A model generated the notes under the pieces. That model was not told the DNA's origin, searched no databases, and was given only the letters and a program-made list of their open reading frames with translations. Of a stretch of DNA of 64,000 nucleotides, positions 9,675-18,771 are shown in pieces. The translations under genes and the position numbers were made by a program. Every line of letters starts with the position of its first letter. Position 1 is the stretch's first letter. This DNA comes from Saprospiraceae bacterium (GTDB taxonomy: Bacteria > Bacteroidota > Bacteroidia > Chitinophagales > Saprospiraceae): the NCBI GenBank assembly GCA_016713025.1, contig JADJPZ010000004.1, positions 1,984,001-2,048,000 on the forward strand, in the 5' to 3' direction.

Positions 9675-9749
9675 TAAATGAAAAACCAATCCATTTTCAC
9701 CTCAAAAGTATTAACAATAAACTGATATTCAGTATATTTCTTTTCTTAG

Positions 9750-11321
9750 TTATTTTGGTTTTGTTGTCTGATAACCCGGAGTCTGATCCACAAGCGGATC
9801 ATTTGTCCAGACGGCCGGTTCTATTGGCCATCTGACTTCAAAAGATTTTGTGGCTTTATCCAATACCCCAAAAGGATGCAATGTACTTCTGAAAACTAAA
9901 GGATCACTTCCTGCCTTCATCCTAAGGAGGTCATACCAGGTTTTACCTTCATGAACAAATTCCTTGTATCTTTCTGTAAAGATGGCTATTTCGTTATTGT
10001 CCCTGGATGAATTCACAAATGGTTTTGGATCTGCGGCTGGAGCATATGCACGGTCACGTACAGGTTTTATGAATGGTGAAGGATCGGCACCTTCTGCATT
10101 GGCAATTTCCGCCAGCATAAGTAACCTGTCCGCTTCTCTGTAAACAGGCCAGTCATCAGAAAAATATCGTTTATTGGCATTTATCACACCCAGAAATTTA
10201 ACCAGCGCTGTATTTCTGATGGTAATTGCATATGGTGGATTTCCGGTTCTGTTTACTCTGTAATAGTCGTAAAAAGTAGCATCTCTTCGTTTGTCAGCTA
10301 CATCATACAATTTAAAAAGCTCAAAAGTATAAGCATACCTTTGTATTATTTGTTGAGAGTTCGAAGCTGCAATTATTAAAGGGTCAACGAGCAGTGGTCC
10401 GCTTGCTAAAGAATCTTTATAGTGCTGATTGTCAAAATTAAATGTGGAATAAGTAAAAGCACCAATATTTTGCATTTCTGACTCTCCGACAAGATTCCTG
10501 AAAGCAAATATAATCTCTTTATTATTTTTTTGATTTGATGCAAAAACACTCGGAAATGTGGATTGCAATGATGTTCCTATTACTGATTGCAAGGCAGTCT
10601 TAGCTTCAGCCAGATCAGCGTTGGTGCCATAGACTTTTGCTGACCATAGAAACACATCTCCTTTCAACATGGCTGATGCATTGGGACTCCACTGACTTTT
10701 TTCTGTAGGACTCACTGCTGCTCCAAACGAAGCCAACGATTTGGCTACATCAGCTTTTATCGTGGCCAGTACTTCTGCTTCAGAAGCACGTGCTTTTCTC
10801 AGAGCTACCGGATCGGTGTTACCGTTTAGTGCTTCAGGTTCAAGCCTGATGGGCACTCCTCCGTATGTCCTCAGCAGGTGAAAATAATAGAAAGCACGAA
10901 TACCATATGCCTGGCCCAAGAAATACTTTTTGCGGGATTCACTAAGGAAGGTGATTTTCTCCACGTTTTGAATAAACAAATTGATCTGGAGAATCGGGCC
11001 ATAAAATCCAGCCCAATTTGACACACCTGTTGAGTTTTCATTGAGTCTGTTCTCAATTACCGGCAGTTCGTTCAGTGAGGTGTTTTGTCTGTCTATATTG
11101 CTGTAACCGCCACCTCTCATCTCTCCAAGTCTTACAAACATAAACTGGTTGTCTCTCATCTGCTTGTGGATACCGACCATAAAGTTATTGACCTGAGCTT
11201 CGTTTTGCCAAAAGTTTCCACTACCAAAATAGTCTTCAGGAGCAAGATCAAGCGTATCTGAACAAGATGATATACCTGCAATAATTATAAATGTGTAAAT
11301 ACAATATTTTAAAGTTTTCAT
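9750..11321 (-). CDS. nanU: SusD/RagB-family glycan-binding lipoprotein
   Basis: Outer-membrane lipoprotein of 523 residues that captures glycans and acts as lid of the partner SusC channel. The lipobox is GISSCSD with the acylated Cys near 20, followed by LDLAPEDYFGSGNFW as in RagB proteins. Family blocks are GQAYGIRAFYYFHLLRTYGG (a TPR helix), EADRLLMLAEIANAEG and YKEFVHEGKTWYDLLRM. It lies 35 nt after susC. The first gene downstream is a sialidase, so sialoglycans or free sialic acid are the likely ligands, as for NanU of other Bacteroidota; the symbol is by analogy. Confidence 0.9.
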   Translation of the reverse strand: MKTLKYCIYTFIIIAGISSCSDTLDLAPEDYFGSGNFWQNEAQVNNFMVGIHKQMRDNQFMFVRLGEMRGGGYSNIDRQNTSLNELPVIENRLNENSTGVSNWAGFYGPILQINLFIQNVEKITFLSESRKKYFLGQAYGIRAFYYFHLLRTYGGVPIRLEPEALNGNTDPVALRKARASEAEVLATIKADVAKSLASFGAAVSPTEKSQWSPNASAMLKGDVFLWSAKVYGTNADLAEAKTALQSVIGTSLQSTFPSVFASNQKNNKEIIFAFRNLVGESEMQNIGAFTYSTFNFDNQHYKDSLASGPLLVDPLIIAASNSQQIIQRYAYTFELFKLYDVADKRRDATFYDYYRVNRTGNPPYAITIRNTALVKFLGVINANKRYFSDDWPVYREADRLLMLAEIANAEGADPSPFIKPVRDRAYAPAADPKPFVNSSRDNNEIAIFTERYKEFVHEGKTWYDLLRMKAGSDPLVFRSTLHPFGVLDKATKSFEVRWPIEPAVWTNDPLVDQTPGYQTTKPK

Positions 11322-11356
11322 TTTATTAATTTTTAAAATTATCAGATGTATTTAAA

Positions 11357-14300
11357 TTAGAAAGTAACATTGGCGCCAAAAATCACTTGTGTTGGTATGG
11401 TATAAGCGCTGTTCTGAGCACCTGTTCTCTCCGGTAAATTGAGCATTTTATGTGTAATATACCCAAGGTTTTGACCTGTGACACTCAGATTCAGTGCTGA
11501 CATTTTAAGCTTTTTGATGAGAGACACCGGTAAAGTATAACTCAAAGTCACTTCTCTAATCGCAAGGTAATCAGATGGAACAAAAAACATACTGGATGGT
11601 CTGTCAAAATTTTTAGTATTGAGTTGATCTGCCCATACATATCTTGGTAGTGATGCGTTAGGGTTCTCTGGTGTCCATGTATCTTTTACAAGATCAGTTG
11701 GATTAAATTCCCCTTGTGCCGATGCCAATGCCCACATCTGCATGAAATCCTGCTGAATATGGCCCAAACCAAAATCAAATCTTCCTAATATAGAAAATCC
11801 TTTAAAACTGACTGTGGTATTGAAGCCACCCGTCCAGCGTGGCAATTGTCTTCCCAATGATACCATGTCACGTGTATCAATGGTATCATTGTTGTCAATA
11901 TCTTTCCATTTCATGTCACCCAGTTGAGTAGTCAACCATCCGCCAGCCAAAGTCAGTTTTCTTTCTGCAATAATTTTTGGACTAGCTACTCTCCTACCTG
12001 CTGAACCATTGAACCAAACTTGTCCTGCTGCAAGATCCGTTTTATTATAATTAGCCAGATCTTCAGCAGTTCTGATGATGCCGTCACTAACAAAACCAAA
12101 AATTTCACCCCATTCCTGGCCTTCCTGGAAGCCACCTACCCAGATTAATTGACCAGTTTTGGGATCATATATTTGTTGCCCGCCTTGTCTGTTATTTTCG
12201 TTGCCATTGAAAGGTAGCTTCAGGATGGTATTCTTATTCCATGCTGCATTTGCACCCAACTGAATATTAAAATCTTTACTTTGAACCAATCTGTATGTTG
12301 CTTCCAATTCCACACCGCGGTTTCTCATACTTCCGTTATTCGTACGAATACTGGAAACACCAGAAGACGTAGGCAGCAGGACATTGGCTATTTTATCATC
12401 TGTGATTCTATTATAATATGCAACCGATGCATTCAATTTGTTATCAAACAAACCGATATCTGCTCCAACTTCGGTAGTATTGGTTTTTTCCCATTTTAGA
12501 TTTGGGTTCGCTATTCCTGTTTGCAGAAAACCTATTGTACCTGCATATGCGGTTTGAGATCCGAAAGCACCCTGAAGTTCATAAGTACCTATGCCGCCTA
12601 CATTACCATTTCGGCCCCAACTGCCTCTTAATTTCATAAAAGACAACCAAGGACTGAAAGACTTCATAAAATCCTCATGATGCATCAACCATCCAACAGA
12701 AAAAGCGGGAAAAACACCAAAACGATTATCACCCAATAAACGTGAATATCCATCGCGTCTGACAGTGAAAGATGCCAGATATTTTCCGGAATAATCATAA
12801 TTTACCCGACCAAATGAAGACAAAATCCTTTCTCTGGCATGGTAGGAGTCAGTGCCTCTGGTTTGTTGGTCAACGTTGTTTTGTGTCAATTGCAGGTCTT
12901 GAAAGTCGTCAGTAGGTGCCAATCTTCCACTAGCGGCTAAACCTTCATTATATGCATCGAAATATTCATATCCTGCCATAGCATCTATATTGTGCTTCTG
13001 AGAGAAAGACCGGGTATAATTTACGATGGCGTTGTAGGTTTGTCTGGTGGTTCTGTCAAATGAAGATGATGAACTTCGATCACGGTTCCATCCTGTATTT
13101 GGGTTAGTTAAACTTAATATTCCGATGCGGAAATCCTGATTAAAACTTTCAGAAATGCCTTCATCATACATTAAAATACCATTGACCCTTACAAATAGAT
13201 CTTTAGTCAGATTTACCTTAAAAGCCTGATTTAAAGTGATTTTATCCGTTTGGTTTTTTCTTTTGTACTTATCAATATTATAGATAGGATTACCATCGCT
13301 TGCATCTCTACCAAGCAGCAATTCACCATTTTCATTATAACCTCTCATGGTAGGTGGAGCTGAAAGCATCCTTCCCCAATAATTACCTTCTCCATTTTGC
13401 AAGGATTGATCTCTCCAGTCTGCTCGTGCAAATTGCATTCCGCTTTCGGATTTTAACCAGGAGTTGATATTATACTCTCCGTTAAAAGCAAAATTGTATC
13501 TTTTGTAAAAGGTTCTAATTGAAAGTCCACCTTCGTCATAATAGCCCAGATTTGCGTAATATTTACCTCTGTCATTTCCACCACTGAATCCCAAGTTATA
13601 ATCCCCAATAGGTGCTGTCTGATTTAAACCAAAGTCACCGTAATTAAAATCTTTATATATCAAATCAGCAATACTACCATTTGGATCGTAATTGCCGGCA
13701 GCGTTGGTTTTTACTGCATCTTTCATGGTCTTCCATCCTGGTTTGCCCAAAAGCTCTTTATTGGTATCGGTCAATCTCATCACACTCCATATACCTGCTG
13801 TGTTGTAATTTCCATCCACAATGTTGCCGGAAGCATCTTTATACAAATTCCCTGTACCTCTGGGTCCAACAGCTGATAATGCTGTATTGGATGCCACTGT
13901 GCCTAAAGTTCCGTTGATCATTGCCTGTACTACTCCAAGTCGTGTCCATTTGATATAATCTTCTGCATTTAGAAAATTGTAAGGTACATTTAGATCACTG
14001 AAGCCTCTTCTTATTTTAAATGTAACGGCAGATGTACCTGCAGCGCCACGCTTGGATGTGACAAGTATCACTCCATTGCTCGCCCTTGCACCGTAAATGG
14101 CAGTAGCTGAAGCGTCCTTTAACACTTCAATACTCTCAATCTCTTCTGGATTAATATCACTCAACGAGCCTCTGATCTGTCCATCCATGATAACTAATGG
14201 ACTACCGGTTCCATCGAAATTTGTACCACCTCTCAGCACAATATTGGGTAAGGCACCAGGTCTTCCTGAAGTATTGGATACACGCAACCCCGGAATTGTA

Positions 14301-14740
14301 CCGGCTAATGCCTGTGCCGGGTTGGATCGAAGGCCTGTCTCCAAAAACTTATTATCAAGCTTTGATACTGCGGAAATTAGTTTTGACTTTCTTACCGTAC
14401 CGTAGCCTACTACAACTACTTCATCCAAAGTACTGGCAGATTCTTCAAGCATAATTTCCAGATCTTTAACTAATAATACCGGAATGTTTTTTGTGGTATA
14501 TCCGATCATAGAAACTGAAATCTCACCGTTCGGATTATCTACTGTAAGTGTAAATGTTCCGTCAACATCTGACACAGTGCCAATATCAGTACCTACCACT
14601 AAAATATTAACACCGGGCAATGTGATACCACTGCCGGCATCTTTTACAGTACCATTGATTTTTAGCTGTGACAAACCCAATGTCCAGGAAAAGATCAGAA
14701 AGGTGAAAATGAATAAAATTCTGGTTTTTAAATTTTTCAT
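11357..14740 (-). CDS. nanO: SusC/RagA TonB-dependent outer-membrane transporter
   Basis: Outer-membrane importer of 1127 residues. A signal peptide ends at GLSQ (residue 25). A carboxypeptidase-regulatory-like domain follows (about 27-105: INGTVKDAGSG to VSMIGYTTKN). The plug domain begins at EVVVVGYGTVRKSKL, and a long beta-barrel ends in a C-terminal Phe (IFGANVTF), the usual BAM signal. It imports the ligand bound by the SusD protein using TonB energy. It is the first gene of the SusCD-to-GH20 operon, and a palindromic operator candidate lies 40 nt upstream. The sialic-acid specificity is inferred from the downstream enzymes. Confidence 0.93.
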   Translation of the reverse strand: MKNLKTRILFIFTFLIFSWTLGLSQLKINGTVKDAGSGITLPGVNILVVGTDIGTVSDVDGTFTLTVDNPNGEISVSMIGYTTKNIPVLLVKDLEIMLEESASTLDEVVVVGYGTVRKSKLISAVSKLDNKFLETGLRSNPAQALAGTIPGLRVSNTSGRPGALPNIVLRGGTNFDGTGSPLVIMDGQIRGSLSDINPEEIESIEVLKDASATAIYGARASNGVILVTSKRGAAGTSAVTFKIRRGFSDLNVPYNFLNAEDYIKWTRLGVVQAMINGTLGTVASNTALSAVGPRGTGNLYKDASGNIVDGNYNTAGIWSVMRLTDTNKELLGKPGWKTMKDAVKTNAAGNYDPNGSIADLIYKDFNYGDFGLNQTAPIGDYNLGFSGGNDRGKYYANLGYYDEGGLSIRTFYKRYNFAFNGEYNINSWLKSESGMQFARADWRDQSLQNGEGNYWGRMLSAPPTMRGYNENGELLLGRDASDGNPIYNIDKYKRKNQTDKITLNQAFKVNLTKDLFVRVNGILMYDEGISESFNQDFRIGILSLTNPNTGWNRDRSSSSSFDRTTRQTYNAIVNYTRSFSQKHNIDAMAGYEYFDAYNEGLAASGRLAPTDDFQDLQLTQNNVDQQTRGTDSYHARERILSSFGRVNYDYSGKYLASFTVRRDGYSRLLGDNRFGVFPAFSVGWLMHHEDFMKSFSPWLSFMKLRGSWGRNGNVGGIGTYELQGAFGSQTAYAGTIGFLQTGIANPNLKWEKTNTTEVGADIGLFDNKLNASVAYYNRITDDKIANVLLPTSSGVSSIRTNNGSMRNRGVELEATYRLVQSKDFNIQLGANAAWNKNTILKLPFNGNENNRQGGQQIYDPKTGQLIWVGGFQEGQEWGEIFGFVSDGIIRTAEDLANYNKTDLAAGQVWFNGSAGRRVASPKIIAERKLTLAGGWLTTQLGDMKWKDIDNNDTIDTRDMVSLGRQLPRWTGGFNTTVSFKGFSILGRFDFGLGHIQQDFMQMWALASAQGEFNPTDLVKDTWTPENPNASLPRYVWADQLNTKNFDRPSSMFFVPSDYLAIREVTLSYTLPVSLIKKLKMSALNLSVTGQNLGYITHKMLNLPERTGAQNSAYTIPTQVIFGANVTF

Positions 14741-14779
14741 TATAAAATGTGTTAATGATTAAAAAGTTAAATTACGTAT

Positions 14780-14792
14780 TATGTCATACATA
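14780..14792. promoter_or_regulatory. Candidate GntR operator before susC
   Basis: TATGTCATACATA is a palindrome with 5-bp arms and a 3-nt centre (TATGT-CAT-ACATA), the geometry of FadR-subfamily operators. It is 40 nt upstream of the susC start codon. The same 13 bases recur at 17574-17586 before the gntR gene, and both are followed by n-CGCAAA. Finding the same site at both ends of the locus strongly suggests binding by the adjacent regulator. Confidence 0.72.
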
Positions 14793-14943
14793 ACGCAAAT
14801 TTATGTTATCTTCCTGAACCATCAAAATTTTTTTATAAATATTTTTAAAAAAAATGAAAGATTTGATAAAGTATTTATGATGCTTGATTCTTGCCAGCTA
14901 TGGAAAACTCTAATTATATTATCTTTAACAATTCATAAGAATT

Positions 14944-16986
14944 TTACTTGTCTTCTTCTGTCCAATAAAAGTTCTTTTGAGTCACAATATATCCCGAAGG
15001 ACGGACTATGGTCACTATCACATTACCATCATTTATTTCATCCACTTCAAAGTCCAGTTGCTGGCCTGGTACGATATCAGGCAGATTATATACTTTTCCT
15101 GATGTATAATTTTGATTTTTTTCTGAGATGTAGAGTTTATATCCTTTTACATTATGTTGAGGCAAACCTATACTGCCAAAAATTAATAAGTTCAACTTGC
15201 CTTTCTTCCATTTCCTCACTTGCTGCACTTCGACTGGTGTTGACATTTCCCTGAGTACAGTCATTGAAGGTTTAGGCTGACCATACATATCATATATGCC
15301 GTGAATCCTCCTTCTGAATTTATCATTTTCAGGTGTACCGGGATAGTGGGTCCGATAATCTGTCAGGTCAAAATAAATTGCTCCCTCTACATAGGGTTTG
15401 CTTTCGTATATTGCCATATGATAAATTAGGTCTTCAAGTCGCCTCTTGTCGCCACCTTTGAAATTTGGTTCACACAATCCAAATTCAGAAATAAAAAAAG
15501 GTTTATCCGGATAACTCATATGCACACTGTCCAGGTAGGCATGAATTTGACCCAATGGTACCGGCCACCAACTTGCCCCATATTCATTCATCATGATATA
15601 ATCACCGTCACTTGCTGCGTCTGGTGCAAATGATGGATTGTTGTAAAAGCTACTTGTAAGGGTATTGCTGACATATGCTACATGACGTGATGAATCCAGT
15701 ATTCTGGCTTTTGAAATTAATTCTCCAATCATTTTTTTCATATCATCATCCCTTCCCCGTAGTTCATTACCTACACCCCATGAAAAGATACTTGGATGGT
15801 TGTAAAAATTGTGAATCATCCTTTCCAGTTGCTTCATGGAAATATTACGTATGGTATCATTCGCCGGGGTTTCAGGTCCCCAAAGCGGGACTTCCTGTTG
15901 TACTAATATTCCATTTCGATCGCAAAAATCATAAAACAATTCGTCCTGTTGAAAATGCTGCCGTGTAAATATTGCATTAACTTCTTTCATCAGTTTACAC
16001 TGACTCAAAATGACAGAATCTGTTTCAGCAAATCCAAAATCAGGGTTACTGCCGGATGTCCATTCTACTCCCATAAGTTTGATACGTTCCCCATTTAGAT
16101 AGGTTTTACCTCTTAAAAACTTAAATTCCCTGAACCCGACTGTGGCTGAAATATGATCACTTAAATGTTTACCATTAAGTACTTTTACATCAATGTGATA
16201 TAGATTTGGAAAGTCGAAATGCCATGGATTAACTTTGGACAAGTTGATGTTTAACAACGCTATTCCGTTTTGCCAAATAGGTTTTAAAGTCGCATTATAT
16301 ATGATGTTTTTAGTCGGCTGGTTTTCCTCTCTTATCGTAATGGCTAACTGAATATCTTTGTTTGTAGTCATTTCTTCAAAGCCCACCTTCAATTTTAAGT
16401 TTCCTGCATTGCTTTCAATGTCCAGTTTTGGCTCGGCAAGAATGTACTTTGCGGATGGTTTAACACTTATTAATAAAGCCACTTTGCGGATAATACCACC
16501 GTCATTGGGCCAATCAAATGAATTGCCATACGGTACTTTGTATTTTCCATAATCATTATTTACACCAACAGTGATGACATTTTCTTTACCATAATTTAGT
16601 TTTTTGTTGAGATTGATACTAAAACTATTGAACCCATCACCGATATTCTGTTCTACTTTTTTTCCATTGATATAGATCATGGAAGTATGGTTGATCGCAC
16701 CAAACCTGATGACCACATTCTTGTTTTTCCATTCAGCAGGAATGTTAAGTTTCTTCTGATACCAGGCCCATCCATAGTGATTCTGATTTTCGTTTTCAAT
16801 ATTCCAGGTGTGTGGTAAATTGACCACACGGTTGCTTGGTAAATTTTGTTCAAACCATTTTTCAGAAATACCTATGGCTTTTTGATCCATTACAAAGTGC
16901 CAGCCAGAATTTAAATTTATTGTATCTCTTTGAGCAACACTTCCAAAGAATATAAATGATGCAAAAAATAAATATATATGTTTCAT
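14944..16986 (-). CDS. GH2 family glycosidase, probable beta-galactosidase
   Basis: Secreted GH2 enzyme of 680 residues; the signal peptide ends near FFGSVAQ (residue 19). A jelly-roll sugar-binding domain (about 20-190, with NLPHTWNIEN and YQKKLNIP) and an immunoglobulin-like domain precede the barrel. The acid/base is in FSWGVGNELRG (near 420) and the nucleophile in FFISEFGLCEP (near 510). Beta-galactosidase activity would follow desialylation of Neu5Ac-Gal ends, which fits this locus, but beta-glucuronidase or related specificity cannot be excluded. It lies 203 nt upstream of susC in the same direction, so it may have its own promoter. Confidence 0.85.
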   Translation of the reverse strand: MKHIYLFFASFIFFGSVAQRDTINLNSGWHFVMDQKAIGISEKWFEQNLPSNRVVNLPHTWNIENENQNHYGWAWYQKKLNIPAEWKNKNVVIRFGAINHTSMIYINGKKVEQNIGDGFNSFSINLNKKLNYGKENVITVGVNNDYGKYKVPYGNSFDWPNDGGIIRKVALLISVKPSAKYILAEPKLDIESNAGNLKLKVGFEEMTTNKDIQLAITIREENQPTKNIIYNATLKPIWQNGIALLNINLSKVNPWHFDFPNLYHIDVKVLNGKHLSDHISATVGFREFKFLRGKTYLNGERIKLMGVEWTSGSNPDFGFAETDSVILSQCKLMKEVNAIFTRQHFQQDELFYDFCDRNGILVQQEVPLWGPETPANDTIRNISMKQLERMIHNFYNHPSIFSWGVGNELRGRDDDMKKMIGELISKARILDSSRHVAYVSNTLTSSFYNNPSFAPDAASDGDYIMMNEYGASWWPVPLGQIHAYLDSVHMSYPDKPFFISEFGLCEPNFKGGDKRRLEDLIYHMAIYESKPYVEGAIYFDLTDYRTHYPGTPENDKFRRRIHGIYDMYGQPKPSMTVLREMSTPVEVQQVRKWKKGKLNLLIFGSIGLPQHNVKGYKLYISEKNQNYTSGKVYNLPDIVPGQQLDFEVDEINDGNVIVTIVRPSGYIVTQKNFYWTEEDK

Positions 16987-17007
16987 GTGTTTATTTTTAT
17001 TTGATTT

Positions 17008-17118
17008 TTAATTGTCAGATGGAATTGATACCTTATCTCCATCTTTGGTGTTATCGAACTTACGTTTCGTATGAAAATAATCATCAAGGTTTGTGTACCA
17101 CAAAGATGATTCATGCTC
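17008..17118 (-). pseudogene. Possible C-terminal gene remnant
   Basis: A 37-codon open stretch ends at the TAA at 17008-17010, 22 nt before the GH2 start codon. Its reading (with WYTNLDDYFHTKRKFDN) looks protein-like rather than random, but it begins right after an in-frame TGA and has no start of its own. It may be the end of the decayed enzyme gene just upstream or of another lost gene. I do not recognise the family. Confidence 0.25.
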
Positions 17119-17139
17119 ATTTCATGTGTTTTCTATTAT

Positions 17140-17541
17140 TCAAACTTTATCCAATAACTGTATTTGTAATTTGTTGATGGTATTATTTTCTGTCCTTTGA
17201 GTCAAGATGTGTTGATAGGCTTTTTTAACTTCCAAGGCCATTGGAGTGACATTGCGATAAGTATCCACTACACCCTTGACACAAAAATTGTTATCACTCA
17301 GATATTCGTCTACAGGTCCATCCAATGGGAATTCACCGTCATTTGCTGTGATCCTCGTTCTATTATTCCTTTTAGTACCAATACTTTGATCTATCCATTC
17401 ACATAAGAACCTTCCTTGCTGTTTGGGATTACAAGCTTTAAGATTAAGGATTAATGTTTTTTCCAATAAAGTTATTGATGCCGGCAAAATAAATATTTTA
17501 TAATTTTTGATGGAACTTAAAGTATCTGCTTCAAATAGCAC
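17140..17541 (-). pseudogene. Remnant of a LacZ-type GH2 glycosidase
   Basis: The 133-codon frame matches the late catalytic region of LacZ-like GH2 enzymes. QGRFLCEWIDQSIG corresponds to the common QGGFIWDWVDQG block, NNFCVKGVVDTYRNVTPM to the NF-x-x-xGLV-x-x-DR-x-PHP block, and ALEVKKAYQHI to the LxEVKKVYQ block. The N-terminal 400 or more residues, the catalytic glutamates and the C-terminal beta-sandwich are missing, so it cannot be a working glycosidase. The first 30 residues do not fit the family. It lies between an intact GH2 gene and the regulator, and the operator copy at 17574 would face its original promoter. Confidence 0.7.
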
Positions 17542-17573
17542 AAAATTTAAAAATAGTATATATATTTGTGCAT

Positions 17574-17586
17574 TATGTCATACATA
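17574..17586. promoter_or_regulatory. Candidate GntR operator before gntR
   Basis: Second exact copy of TATGTCATACATA, again followed by n-CGCAAA. It lies 79 nt upstream of the regulator start and 32 nt upstream of the GH2 remnant in the other direction. In orientation it matches the susC copy (flank on the same strand), so it may have served the lost minus-strand gene; today it could mediate autoregulation. Confidence 0.68.
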
Positions 17587-17648
17587 TCGCAAAATTATTC
17601 ATTTCCTTTTCTTCAAAGAAATTTTTTATGAAAATAATTTTTAAAAAC

Positions 17649-17656
17649 TAACTTTG
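17649..17656 (+). promoter_or_regulatory. Bacteroidota -7 box of gntR
   Basis: TAACTTTG fits the TAnnTTTG consensus exactly. The ATG at 17666 is only 9 nt after the box, so transcription would start within a few bases of the start codon and the mRNA would be leaderless or nearly so. No ribosome-binding purine tract is seen. Confidence 0.6.
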
Positions 17657-17665
17657 CTGTTTTTT

Positions 17666-18370
17666 ATGGAAGCACTCAGATCATTTAAGACATTGACTGC
17701 TATTGACAATAGTAGTATGGTGGACAAGGTTGAACTTAGCCTACTTGATTTTTTTGCAAAAAAAGAGTTAAAAGTAGGTGACTCGATTCCGAAGGAATTG
17801 GAGCTTGCTGAAATACTGGGAGTAAGCCGAACCGTAGTCAGAGAAACTCTTACAAGGCTGCGGACTATGGGTTTGATTGAAACCCGCAAGAAGAAAGGTA
17901 CAGTCATAAAAAGCCCTGATATCGGGCAAATCTTACAAAAGTCTATCATCCCGCACATTCTGGATGACAACACCCTGAAGGATATTTTTGAAATGAGACT
18001 GGCACTGGAGGTAGGTATGTCTGATTTTGTAGTAGCAAGGGCAACTGATGATGATATCAAAGAACTTTATGAGATTGTCAAGGATGAGCTTACACCTGAT
18101 GCCGATTCTTTATTTGACGTGGATTATGAAATCAGATTTCATGGAAAATTGTATGAAATCACCGGAAATTCGACGCTGAAGGAGTTTCAAAAATTGCTTT
18201 TGCCAGTATATAACTACATTTATTCCAGCGGACTTCTCAGTTTAAAGACATCAAAAAAGAGATTTACGTCCCACTTACAGCTCGTAGAAATCCTTGCTAC
18301 CCGTGATACTGAAAAATTCAGGGCGGGAATGCGCAACCACCTCGAAAATCATTTTTACAGGATATTGTAA
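17666..18370 (+). CDS. nanR: GntR/FadR-family regulator of the sialic-acid locus
   Basis: Transcription factor of 234 residues. The N-terminal winged helix-turn-helix carries SIPKELELAEILGVSRTVVRETLTRL in two parts (SIPKELELAEILGVSR, then TVVRETLTRL), and the wing GLIETRKKKGTVI. An FCD effector domain follows, with histidines placed as in metal- and ligand-binding FCD pockets (IRFHGKLYEITGN, TSHLQLVEIL, RNHLENHF). FCD regulators often sense sugar acids. It is divergent from the glycan-use operon, and palindromes with FadR-like geometry lie before it and before susC, so it probably represses or autoregulates the locus. I chose ATG 17666 instead of the TTG at 17654, which lies inside the -7 box. 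The symbol is by analogy. Confidence 0.85.
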   Translation: MEALRSFKTLTAIDNSSMVDKVELSLLDFFAKKELKVGDSIPKELELAEILGVSRTVVRETLTRLRTMGLIETRKKKGTVIKSPDIGQILQKSIIPHILDDNTLKDIFEMRLALEVGMSDFVVARATDDDIKELYEIVKDELTPDADSLFDVDYEIRFHGKLYEITGNSTLKEFQKLLLPVYNYIYSSGLLSLKTSKKRFTSHLQLVEILATRDTEKFRAGMRNHLENHFYRIL

Positions 18371-18433
18371 AGTATACCAAAGTCAGCTTTAATACTTTAA
18401 AGTGTGTATAAAATTATTGCACAAAATTGCAAA

Positions 18434-18475
18434 TGCCTGCCTTTACCCTCAATCCCTGAAGGGACGACCCACCCT
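18434..18475. repeat. Short copy of the GTCGTCC repeat family
   Basis: The complement reads GGGTGGGTCGTCCCTTCAGG and then GATTGAGGGTAAAGGC. It contains the small hairpin CCCTGAAGGG. It shares the GGG-GGG-CGTC core with copies at 23697, 37626 and 44862, but is shorter. Confidence 0.45.
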
Positions 18476-18555
18476 ATTTTATACCTTTTTTAGTATTTGA
18501 TATTTAAAATACATAAAAGTGCAATATGATATTCACAGAATACATTAGAGTATTT

Positions 18556-18717
18556 AGAGTATGTTTAAATTTTTATGTTTGAGCGAAAGTGAGCAAATTT
18601 AATTTTGGACAAGGCATATTTTGCAGTCGTAGCCGGAAGTTACGGCGAAAAATATAACGCTGGCGAAAAATTAAATTTGTCGCTTGGAGCCAAATGATAA
18701 AAGTTTAAACATACTCT
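18556..18717. repeat. MITE-like element with 14-bp terminal repeats
   Basis: AGAGTATGTTTAAA (18556-18569) and TTTAAACATACTCT (18704-18717) are perfect inverted repeats bounding 162 bp. A second, inner inverted repeat pairs GCAAATTTAATTTT (near 18592) with AAAAATTAAATTTG (near 18667). It has no coding capacity. A related copy is at 22267-22425, and solitary ends occur near 281 and 35957. Confidence 0.75.
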
Positions 18718-18718
18718 T

Positions 18719-18749
18719 TTTGCTAAGAAGCTTAATTTTACTATTTTTG
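18719..18749 (+). promoter_or_regulatory. lysS promoter
   Basis: TTTG (18719-18722) and TATTTTTG (18742-18749) match the Bacteroidota -33 and TAnnTTTG -7 boxes with 19 nt between. The start codon is 22 nt after the -7 box. The -33 box directly abuts the palindromic element at 18556-18717. Confidence 0.6.
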
Positions 18750-18771
18750 CGCCTTAAAATTTTTTAGCTCT

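Larger units (their letters stand above)
18371..18771. other. Intergenic gap with two repeat elements
   Basis: No coding region is supported. The gap holds a short repeat of the GGGTGGGTCGTCC family (18434-18475) and a 162-bp palindromic element (18556-18717). The lysS promoter follows immediately. Confidence 0.7.

Noticed and set aside
14781..15254. 157-codon plus-strand frame overlapping the GH2 3' end
   Set aside because: It runs antisense into a well-supported GH2 gene, begins inside the operator region and has no recognisable domain.
17008..17586. Insertion sequence between GH2 and gntR
   Set aside because: No transposase fragment or flanking terminal repeats; the readable part is glycosidase-like.
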